Source of the DNA: Pictodentalium vernedei
Lineage: Eukaryota > Mollusca > Scaphopoda > Dentaliida > Dentaliidae
Direction: 5' to 3'
NCBI GenBank assembly: GCA_031216915.1
Contig: CM062295.1
Location: forward strand, 184,216,927 to 184,280,926
Length of the DNA: 64,000 bases
How positions within the stretch are numbered: position 1 is the first letter of the stretch; every line of letters begins with the position of its first letter. Positions 47,002-56,027 of this stretch are shown piece after piece. The notes under the pieces are model-generated. The model made no database searches. It saw only the letters and a list, made by a program, of their open reading frames with translations, and had not been told where the DNA came from. The translations under genes and the position numbers were made by a program.

Positions 47002-47125
47002 TAATTTCAGTTTAGGGGGAGGGGGGCCCAGAGAACGAGGAATTCTGCCATTTTCCCACGAACTAGTAGTTCGCGGGAAAATGGCGGAATTCCTTGTTCT
47101 CTGGGCCCCCACTAAACTGAAATTA
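47002..47125. repeat. foldback hairpin inside MITE 1
   Basis: TAATTTCAGTTTAGGGGGAG, GGCCCAGAGAACGAGGAATT runs to an exact centre at about 47067 (CGAACTAGTAGTTCG) and back to GGGCCCCCACTAAACTGAAA, TTA. Arms are about 60 bases, nearly perfect. Confidence 0.85.
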
Positions 47126-47147
47126 TAGATCCGCCACTGGTAAGTGA

Positions 47148-48180
47148 AAAACATTCCGTTTACAGTTTGGTGGATAGCCGCGGTCTCGCGGGCTACCTAT
47201 AATGAGTTCTGTTCTATTCTCTCCTGTCTTTCTGTTGAAGTCATCTCCTTGCTGTTAAAGGTTACCATCACTGGGACGTTTCATGGGTGTTTAAAACTAA
47301 ACTGGAGTATTTTTCTACGTTTGTCGCCCACGGGTGGGGACATACTAGCTAAATTTCTTTTGCTGGGAGCAGGCGGTCTCGCTCACTGCCCAGCGATATG
47401 ATCTGTTCTCTTAGGAGTCTTTATTTTCAAACTGTTTCGATGATGTTAACTCAGTGGTGTCCATTCTCTTTTCTATTCACAAAGCTTTCAAACGTATCAA
47501 CAGTGAACTGTTTACTGTTGGTATGTTTGAACGTTTTGTGGATAGAATTGAAAGGAGGAGCAGTAGATTCCGCGTTTATACAAACCAAAAGGTTCATAGA
47601 TTGAAAATCGCTCTCTAGTGATATGGTTTGTCAACTCGCAATCTGAATTCCGTATGGTCCTAAGCGACATTATTAAAGGATGTCCAACAGGACAATTCGG
47701 AATTCGGGTAGCGAACTGTTTGACTGATAATGATGAGATGATCATACTGGTCCGAAACGACCACCGATGCTGCAAATCCAGTACCGATGGGGCGGATAGA
47801 CTGTGGTGCCACACGACCTTGTTGCCAAACGACTTTTCCCCAACAAAGTAGGGTCGATTTAGAAAAAAAAATGCTTGTTTGACTAAACTTTTAAAACGAA
47901 AACAAATTTCGTTTCGTTCTGCATTTTCAATTATATACGTTGGAGCATATTGGGTTGCGTAAAAAAAGAAGTCAAGGTCGCAGTCGCTGTGGCGCCGTCA
48001 CTGTCAGAATTCGTGGATTCGTGTTGTTTTGCGTTTGTATTTTTATGAAAAATTGGACCAAATGTCGTAGTATTGTATGTTCTGTAAAAATTTTGAGTAT
48101 TGCAGAGGAAAAAAATACATGTTTTCATCTTCAATTATTCAGCATTTTTGCGAGAAAAATGCTCCCAGAGGCCACCAGAG
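47148..48180. other. hAT 3' interior, no recognised gene
   Basis: The sequence between MITE 1 and the hAT right subterminal region. Short open frames exist (for example 47618-47851) but match no family I know. It may be untranslated transposon DNA or a captured host fragment. Confidence 0.4.
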
Positions 48181-49979
48181 AGCACCTAGAAATCAAAATT
48201 TTCTTGGGGGGAGAACCCCCCCCAAACCCCCCTATACTTGCACGTGCCTTCGGCACGTGCAACAGACGCCTTCGGCGTCTGTATTTTATTTTTTTTCCAA
48301 TACCGGACCCAAAAATATTCCCCTCGCGGAACCCCTGGTCTTGGGTACCTTTGTTATCACCTTGGGACGAGAACGAGTGTTTCTGGGTGCGGTCTAAAAT
48401 TCAAGATGGCTGCCAGTGGCCATTTTGTACCGAAATTAGGTCTAATCAGTTTTTTGTACACAACTTCTATACGGCTCAGACTAGAGGCCATATTTATAAA
48501 CCAATCTTTACGAAACTTCTTGGGTACCTTTGTTATCACCATGGGATGAGAGCGAGTGTTTTCGGGTGTGGTCCGAAATTCAAGATGGCCACCAGCAGCC
48601 ATTTTGTACCAAAATTAGTGAAATCAGTCTTTTGTACAGAACTTCTGTATGAAAGTTTTGATTTGAATAAATTTTTGTATGAATGTTTAGTAACATGGAA
48701 TACATCACATATTGTAAGGTTTTTTTTTTCGTGCAGAAATTATGCAAATTAGATGAACTTTGATTTATTCAGTGCTACTTACACACAGTAAGTACACATG
48801 TCAATATGGCTCAGGGTAGAGGCTGTATTTATGAACCGATCTAAACAAAACTTCTTGGGTACCTTTGTTATCACCTTGGGACGAGAATGAGTGTTTCTGG
48901 GTGCGGTCCAAAATTCAAGATTGCTGCCAGTGGCCATTTTGTACCAAAATTTGGTCCAATCAGTTTTTTGTCACAAGTTCTATACAGCTCGTATTTATGA
49001 ACTGATCTTCACAAAACTTCTTGGGTACCTTTGTTTTCACCTTGGGACAGAAACGAGTGTGTTTTCGGGTGCCTTTGTTATCGCTGTGCTATGAGAACAA
49101 ATATTTTGGGGTTGAGTCAGACCCACACTGGGACTCAAAAGATTTCTTTTCTAGTTTAGCATCTGACTGTAGCCCACCTTTACAATACTTTACCTATACA
49201 TTTTTTACAGGCAACGGTCAGTATTTATGTACAGACCGTTACAATACTTTATATGTACCTTTGTTATCAGGTCATTACCTAGATGTTTGTCATTGCTGTG
49301 TCACATACTATACATGTACATGTCTTTGTCTTGACAAGATGAGCTACAGTGACATTTGACACTTTCATTATGAAGTTTTTGTAACAAATTGAAATGGACT
49401 GTTATAAAAAGATTTTCAACACAAATTTATTTTTATTCCTATCTGTCACATTTCAGGTATGTATGAAATTGTTTATTCAGCAATAATCCTAATCTTTTCA
49501 CAGGGGTCTTATAAAAACATCTCAATCTGTAATGAGTTAGCAATTGAAACCCAATTAAGAGCTTTTAATACTTTTAATTATGTTAGTATAACCACAATGG
49601 ATTTTCCAATTCCAGAACAGGTGAAAAGTTTTTGTCATGGTTTCAGTCTTCAAAGGGGCGGTCTCTCGAGACAGGTCCATTATGGCATAAAAATACAAGT
49701 TGGTACCAGGTCACAGTGGTCTCTCAAGACACGTGGTCTCCCATAGCAGGTCCATTATAGAGTAAAACCAATCAGTGCCTGGTAGATGTGGTCTTACAAG
49801 ACAGGTGGTCTCTCAAGACAGGTTTTACTGTATATAATAATATTAATTGATAACCAGTTTTCACTTGGGCAAATTCCCGGCTTGCTGTTTTGATAAATGG
49901 AGGCGAGCCATTGGGAGCGCTCCATACTTTTTTTCCAGTCGGGTGATGCTCTCCTCGGTTGAAAACTGCTCAGTAATTA

Positions 49980-51149
49980 GTCGAGTTGTGACGAAGTCAA
50001 ACTCGACTTATAGTTTGGTGAATGGCGGGCGGGCGGGCGGGAGGGCGGGCGGGCGGACGGGCGGGCGGGCGTAAACAATTGGTTTCCGGATGATAACTTG
50101 ATAGTGGTTCAACTCACATTCATTAAACTTCATACATAGGTTGGTCTTGGTGGGAGGAAGAACCCTATTGATTTTGGACATGCTACGTCGAAGGTCAAGG
50201 TCACAGTGACCTTGAACATAGTAAATCTTAAACAATTGGTTTCCGGATGATAACTTGATAATGGTTCAACTCACATTCATGAAACTTCATAGGTAGATTG
50301 GCCTTGGTGAGGGGAAGAACCCTATTGATTTTGGACTCGCTACGTCAAAGGTCAAGGTCACAGTGACCTTTAACATAGTATATCGCAACAATTGGTTTCC
50401 GGATGATAACTTGATAGTGGTTCAACCTAGAGTCATGAAACTTCATAGGTGTGTTGGCCTTGGTGCGAGGAAGAACCCTATTGATCTTGGACTCACCAGG
50501 TCAAAGGTCAAGGTCACAGTGACCTTGAACATAGTATATCGCAACAATTGGTTTCCGGATGATAACTTGATAGTGGTTCAACCTAGAGTCATGAAACTTT
50601 ATAGGTGTGTTGGCCTTGGTGTGAGGAAGAACCCTATTGATCTTGGACTCACCAGGTCAAAGGTCAAGGTCACAGTGACCTTGAACATAGTATATCGCAA
50701 CAAATGGTTTCCGGATGATAACTTGATAGTGGTTCAACCTAGAGTCATGAAACTTCATAGGTATGTTGGCCTTGGTGCGAGGAAGAACCCTATTGATCTT
50801 GGACTCACCAGGTCAAAGGTCAAGGTCACAGTGACCTTGAACATAGTATATCGCAACAATTGGTTTCCGGATGATAACTTGATAGTGGTTCAACCTAGAG
50901 CCATGAAACTTTACAGGCGTGTTGGCCTTGGTGCGAGGAAGAACCCTATTGATGTTGGACTCACCAGGTCAAAGGTCAAGGTCACAGTGACCTTGAACAT
51001 AGTATATCGCAACAATTGGTTTCCGGATGAGAACTTGATAGTGGTTCAACCTAGAGTCATGAAACTTCATAGGTGTGTTGGCCTTGGTGCGAGGAAGAAC
51101 CCTATTGACCTTGGACTCGCCTGGTCAAAGGTCAAGGTCACAACTCGAC
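49980..51149 (+). repeat. TIR-bounded satellite element F, 156-bp units with consensus EREs
   Basis: Perfect 13-bp terminal inverted repeats GTCGAGTTGTGAC (49980-49992) and GTCACAACTCGAC (51137-51149). The 5' end also folds on itself (GTCGAGTT...AACTCGAC). After a (GGGC)n tract (50026-50070) come seven units; GGTTTCCGGA starts at 50081, 50238, 50394, 50550, 50706, 50862 and 51018, a 156-bp period. Because 156 is divisible by 3, an open frame runs through it. Six units hold GGTCACAGTGACC. Confidence 0.9.
50199..50211. promoter_or_regulatory. consensus oestrogen response element sequence, array unit 1
   Basis: GGTCACAGTGACC is a perfect match to GGTCAnnnTGACC. It overlaps TCAAGGTCA (50195-50203), the extended half-site of ERR/SF-1 type nuclear receptors. 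The same block recurs at 50356-50368, 50512-50524, 50668-50680, 50824-50836 and 50980-50992. Binding is not shown; this is sequence match only. Confidence 0.6.
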
Positions 51150-51385
51150 ATTGGATCTGTGATCCTGAGCGGCATTTTTTATAATATAAGTTGCAGGGTT
51201 ATTCAACCAGTGATTACTTCATGGATTTTCATTTGCCAAGTTCACACATACCTGCAATTTGAAAGTTGAAAATTATGGGAGCATGTTGAATTCAGGGAAT
51301 GAACACTTCGACACATTTGCATATATAATCTCATGTTTTCATGTGTACATAATAAAATTACTCACAAAAGCAAAATCATTTCAGG

Positions 51386-51524
51386 GAGCTTTTGGTTTAT
51401 TCTATCCATCCGAGAACAAGATAATACTTGGAGCCAGGTTGATCAACATTTCCATCAACACTGTCACTGTGAACTTTGAACTTACAAAGATTAGTGAGCT
51501 GTTCATTGGCAATGAAGACGTGGG
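51386..51524 (+). other. exon-like open segment of unknown identity
   Basis: An open stretch reads GAFGLFYPSENKIILGARL and ends near IGNEDVGETS. It is preceded by CATTTCAG and has a possible donor GGTGAGA near 51522. The codon pattern looks protein-like and no other copy is seen in the window. It does not match any expected TENT4 segment. It could be an exon of an unrelated or nested gene, or a decayed mobile-element fragment. Confidence 0.25.
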
Positions 51525-51566
51525 TGAGACGTCCATGTCACTTTTCGTAGCAGTTTGAAAAAATGA

Positions 51567-51593
51567 AAACTGAATTTTTTTCCCTCTCTTCAG
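51567..51593. repeat. 27-bp inverted repeat, left arm (right arm 52709-52735)
   Basis: AAACTGAATTTTTTTCCCTC, TCTTCAG is present exactly, in reverse complement, at 52709-52735. The arms are 1.1 kb apart and not part of a repeat family seen here. Confidence 0.85.
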
Positions 51594-53148
51594 AATATTT
51601 TTTTTTATAAATATCGCAGAGGTCATAGGTTTGACTTGGTTCCCTTTGCAATAAAATGTGGACAGTAGGCTATTTCAAATAAAACAGAACATCCGATGAA
51701 TATCACACAATGTTTATTTACAAAAAAATCTCAATCTCATCTCTCCATGTCAATTTTATTGCAGCTCACAACATCAACAAATTATAATAAACCCTGAAGT
51801 ATATAATTAAAATGACATAAGTATCATTGCACAATAAGGTTATGGGAGGATAACCCTTCAATGAAAAAAAAGGTAAAATAAATGATTCATTGATGATCTG
51901 ACTGAAATGCGATCGGGGTTTTCAACCCCGATCGTATTGCAAGCAGGGCAACAATTAAAAATCAAAAATATAAACTTTAAATATGCTTACCATTTGGAAA
52001 AGATCTAGGTTTTACAAAAATATATGAATTTCATCTACAGCAACTTCTGCCATAACAGATACTATTGTCAGTTGTGAAAGCCAAACCGAGATTCCTGCGA
52101 ACAAAAGAATTTCCTCCCAGAACTGAACATAAGCTAACTCCCCATGAGCAGAGAATCCAAAATAACCCTTTACCTAACACAATACAAGATGCACTGCGAA
52201 AACACGCTTAAGAAAGCTATACCTATAACAAACTCATTAGAAGATGTGGCCTGTAAAATAAAAATGATTTTATTAATAAAACGTGCAATTTGCTCACTAC
52301 CACACAAACATCCCTGAAATTAATAATGAATTGAAATAAACATAATATTTATATCTTAACCCTCTAAGATCTGTGCTATCCACGTATCACATCAGGTACA
52401 CAGTTGTGGGTATGTGTGTTCACACATAGAAACAGAAAGAAAGAAAGAGAAGCATGCCTGCACAACAATAATTCATTCAGACATTAATGATGACCGCCTA
52501 TGTGAACATTAATAATAATAAAAAAGTGACTGTAACACCACTGCCAGTACAGCGATAGCAAGGGCATAATTCAACTTACTCTCTCAAATACTGACTAGCT
52601 GTAAGTTGTGTAGCAGTTGCCGGATTATCACGCATTTCATTGTAATTTGAAATGCCGATGTTTGCGACTGTCACTTGATAAAATGCTCACCTGGATGGAA
52701 AATAAGCCTGAAGAGAGGGAAAAAAATTCAGTTTGAAATCGCTAGTTGTCATTTTTAGCTCACCCGACTGCAAGTCCATGTGAGCTATTGCCATCACTTG
52801 GCATCTGTCGTCCATCGTCTGTTAACTTTTGCAAACTTGGCTTCTTCTTCACAGCCAGCCATTCAGCCAAATTCAAACATATATTGCACAAACCATCCCT
52901 CGGGTATACTCTTTCTATTTTGTTCAAATGAAGCGGCTGCCTTCTTCCGGCTCTGATGCCAAAGCCCAAAAATCTTTAAAAATCTTCTCATGAACCACCA
53001 GAGAGATTGCCTTGATATATGGTATGGAACACTCTTTGGTGTTGAAGATTAAAGTTTGTTCAAGGGAAGTTGGTAGATCAATATTTGGGCTCTCTGTGGG
53101 CACATACCCATTTTGGGCTCCGCCCAAAATTTCTTATCAACCTACTCA

Positions 53149-53396
53149 CAATTGTTTACTACAGGCTTGCACTACAGTGGAAGTCCCTAACTCGGATAAA
53201 ATACTCTCTATTTTTGTCTTTCCCAAGCAAGTTGGGAAAGAAAAGTGGTGCAAAAGCACCAATAAAAATAAGCCAAAACTGGGTCGAGTGCAACCGGCGC
53301 AGACCCAGTACGGGACGCTCTCTCCCAAGTACAACTCCACGACTTCCGTTGCCAGTGCGCATACCGTCTCTAAAGACTCATTCTTTTTAAAATCCG
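53149..53396 (+). repeat. DIRS left inverted terminal repeat
   Basis: It runs from ACAATTGTTTACTACAGGCT to TTCTTTTTAAAATCCG and is the reverse complement of 59364-59612 with only a few differences. Inner words: CCAAAACTGGGTCGAGTGCA, GCATACCGTCTCTAAAGACT. Confidence 0.93.
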
Positions 53397-53832
53397 CTTC
53401 GTGTCGAGATGTTTTTGCACGCTTATCAGTGTTCCACCAACTCGATGTTTGATGTTTCCTGATTCATTATACCGCAGTGTATCCTTTGTATTCTCAGGAA
53501 CAGTGTTTTATATTCTCTTTTTTCTATTATATGTCCATCATGTATATTTATTTGCTCTCTCTCGAGTCGCGCGCGAATTTCGCGGGCCACGCGGTTCGGA
53601 CTTAGATTATTTCACAATTATTGTTAATGCTTTTTTTGCAAAATTTTTTAATTGTGTTAGAGTTAGGTGTCAGCGGGGTACCACTCCTTCAGTGTTTCTT
53701 CTTTCTGTTGAGAGTAGTCTTCCTGTTGGGTGGTTCCCGGTCGGCCGTCTGGGGTCTTTGTTTCTGTCACCTTTCTCTCTTTGGGGGTGTTCTGTTTCTG
53801 ATCTCACCTTCTCTGCTCCTCTCACCTCTTTC

Positions 53833-56027
53833 ATGCCTAGGACAATTCCTTGTGGGCAGTGTCTGCTGCCTAAGCATGTGGACGATGTACATTCGTCGTG
53901 TTCCTCCTGTAATGGGTGTTCGGCCGAGCGGCCGTGTGGTGTCTGTGGAACATGGTCTTCCACCTTTTGGGCGTCTGTAAATCGTGTCGTTCGTTCTCGT
54001 GGCCGTGCCTCCCGCTCCCGCGGGAAAGGAGAACGTGGTCGTTCGGGGCCTCCCGAACCGACTCTGTCTGGTGAGAGTTATTCCTCCTCCGTGGGGGATG
54101 TGCAGTCTTTTCCTGTGGTGGATACTGCGGGAGCCGTTGAGTGTTCTGGTGTAGAGATGCCTGGTTCCGGGACTACGGTCCCCCTCCAGTCGACATCTGA
54201 GGCTGTCACTAGGGTTGTGACTCCTCCTTCGGAGCCGAGCCGGTGTGCTCTCTCCATTATTTCACCAGCCTCAACGACTCTCGACGTATCTACTACTGCT
54301 GCTGGTCCGTCTGCTTCGTTGTCTGTTTCAGCCGGCCTCGGCTTTTCACTGCAGAACTGTCCGATACTGTAGACGTGGGATATCGGCCCCAGCCTTCCCT
54401 GACTTCAACTCGGCGAAGTCGGAAGGGGCTGCCGGCCGAGCCCATCGCTGTGGTCTCGTCGCCGTCGAGTACCACAGTTGTGTCTTTGGATTCGGATGTT
54501 CATAGTGGAAACACTATGAACTCCGGGGCGTTTCCGTCCGCTCACTCTGGTCACACGGCCAGTTTTGGGGGACCAACGCCTTTTGTGCAGCCTGGACCTT
54601 CTGCCCCGCAGAGGTCCGCGGTGACTCTCATGAGTTCTCGCAATATTGATCCTCGGGGTGCATCGTACCCCTATACACGTCTGCCTTCAGATGTTTCGGC
54701 TGCCGCCCGTCGTCCCGCGTCGGGTGTTTTGGAGGATCGTGACCCTTCGCTGGTTAAGAGGGTCAGAGGTGAAGCCACTTTGCCGGTTCGCTCCCCTGTC
54801 GAACCGGTCGGTACAGGCAGTGAGCTTAGGGAGGCCCTCTCCTTACTCACTCAGGTTCTCTCAAAGAGCCTTCCTGTTGCTTCCAGCGAGGCTATGGGTG
54901 GTTTCCAGGCGCCTCCTATGGCGCCGCCTCCCGGGATTGGAAACAGGCCGGTTTCCGATTCCTCTGGTGTCCCGACACCATGGGGGGCGTCGGCTGGTTT
55001 GCCCACGATGGGCTATGTGTCTTCCGACTCTGGGGAGGAGTCTGACATGCTTGAGGTCGAGGGCCAGCAGTCTTCGGACTTGGGGGCGGCTCTTGACTTT
55101 GTGTTTGGGTTTCTGCCTGAGCTCAAACCTGCTAACCAGCCGACAGTGTCAGCCTGGCCGCGATCTTCGGTCGCGCGCCAACAGCCTATGGAGCAACCTG
55201 CTTCTGGGCGCCTTCGACCGTGCCAGTCGGTACAGGTGGTTGAAGCTTTTTCAGCATTGGATGCCAAGCTGAATTCCAAGGCTTTGAAGACTTCGTTCTT
55301 CACCAGGGTTGACACCTTTTTGCCTCCTGTGCGTTATCGTTCCTACGATTCCGCCAATCCGTCAGTCTGCCAGACTTTGACGGTTCTGGATCAGGACTCC
55401 ACTTCCCTCGGGCTTTCCAAGCCCAAGTCTGCCGTCATTCCAATGACGACTCTGGAGTCCACGTTGGGCTTATCTAGAGAGATGCTTGGCATGCTTTCTC
55501 TCTCAGATCACGTCGTCTCAGCTTTGGCTGCTTATCTGCCTCCAGATAAGTTTGACGAGGTACAGGCTCCTTTGCGTGTGCTGTCCAAGGCGCTTATGCA
55601 CCTTACTCACACGCATGCCTGTAACACGGCCAATTTGGAATTAGTTCGAAGGGACGCTGTGCTGGACACAGGACGATCCCTTCCCGAGGAGCAGCGTGCT
55701 ACTCTTCGATCTGCTTCTTTGGCAGGTCCGCAACTTTTCCATGGCTCCGTGTCGACGGTCCGGGATGACGTCCTACGTCATTCCAAAGATCAGCTGCTGT
55801 TTCGTCAGCTTGATCAGCCTTCTCGGGGAGGCAAGGGCCGTTCCAAGCCTAACAAGTACCCTTCTGCTTCCTCTGTGAAGCAAAAGGCTGGTCCTTCTGC
55901 CGCCTCCTCTGCTTCTTACTCACGGGGTAAAGGTAGGGGTCGGCAGAATCGAGGGAAGTCTCAGGATTCTTCATTTAGCAGAGGAGGTGGTTTCTCCTCT
56001 CGCGGGCCTCGTCGGGGCTCGAAATGA
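53833..56027 (+). pseudogene. DIRS ORF1 (gag-like), one frameshift
   Basis: It starts MPRTIPCGQCLLPKHVDDVH, with a Cys/His-rich N-terminus (CGQC, CSSCNGC, CGVC) that may bind zinc. A Ser/Arg-rich stretch follows. Frame 1 reaches a stop at 54372, while the family-like text continues in another frame (DTVDVGYRPQPS onward) to 56027. A shift near 54355 is therefore needed. The second part has a structured region (about SLGLSKPKSAVIPMTTLEST and ALAAYLPPDKFDEVQAPLR) and a basic, glycine-rich tail (RGKGRGRQNRGK, FSSRGPRRGSK) suited to nucleic-acid binding. It overlaps ORF2 by 41 bases. The shift could be a mutation, an assembly error, or less likely a programmed frameshift. Confidence 0.75.

Larger units (their letters stand above)
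46490..47139. mobile_element. hAT-like MITE 1 within the hAT
   Basis: The left end is CAGAGGCGGATCTAGAGGGG and the right end, inverted, CAGTGGCGGATCTATAATTT. Flanking octamers ATCAGTGA (46482-46489) and GTAAGTGA (47140-47147) match at 6 of 8. CAGTGGCGGATC is a well-known hAT end type. It is interrupted by MITE 2. Confidence 0.8.
42365..48337. mobile_element. hAT-superfamily DNA transposon with TIRs
   Basis: The left end is CAGGCATTCCGCCGGGCAGT, TTTTCGGTCCGGTA. The right end, inverted, is CAGGGGTTCCGCGAGGGGAA, TATTTTTGGGTCCGGTA. The target GTCTT is duplicated (42360-42364 and 48338-48342), and the empty site is known from the host element G. A 5-bp duplication differs from the usual 8 bp for hAT. 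It carries a full transposase gene and later insertions (46063, 46490, 46631). Two perfect hairpins, GCACGTGCCTTCGGCACGTG and AGACGCCTTCGGCGTCT, lie near the right end at 48239-48282. Confidence 0.85.
41575..49369 (+). repeat. foldback/array element G, copy 3, split by a hAT transposon
   Basis: The start is AGCTCAACTTTGGCGAAGCC in a T run and the end is TGAGCTACAGTGACATTTGA, CACTTTCATT. The monomers before 42364 and after 48338 are in exact register: GAACTGATCTTCACGAAATG, TCTT joins GGGTACCTTTGTTATCACCT, as in the unbroken unit at 22880. The right end is nearly identical to that of copy 1 (25040-25483), including CACAAGTTCTATACAGCTCG. Confidence 0.8.
41429..49830. mobile_element. pogo/Tigger-like MITE O, outer shell of a five-deep nest
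   Basis: The left end is CAGTAGAACCTGTCTTGAGA, GACCGCC (41429-41455). The right end, inverted, is CAGTAAAACCTGTCTTGAGA, GACCACC (49804-49830), 25 of 27 matching. TA follows the right end; the left flank is GA, a likely mutation. Extra GGTCTCTCAAGACA words occur subterminally on the right. The 8.4-kb span is due to element G at 41575-49369. Confidence 0.75.
51150..52752. other. low-repeat region with exon-like segment and inverted repeat
   Basis: AT-rich DNA with no recognised transposon. It includes the exon-like piece at 51386, a 27-bp inverted repeat pair (51567-51593 with 52709-52735) and a hairpin at 51909-51935 (GATCGGGGTT / AACCCCGATC). TTTATT at 51713 could be a polyadenylation signal for a minus-strand transcript. 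No open frame on the minus strand supports this. Confidence 0.4.

Noticed and set aside
50363..51184. Open frame of 273 codons with a repeated 52-residue motif
   Set aside because: It is the 156-bp satellite read in frame; 156 is divisible by three. The monomers carry no independent sign of protein coding and the frame ends at the TIR.
53146..53362. Minus-strand open frames in the left DIRS terminal repeat
   Set aside because: They recur on the plus strand at 59401-59601 because the terminal repeats are inverted copies. They are non-coding.
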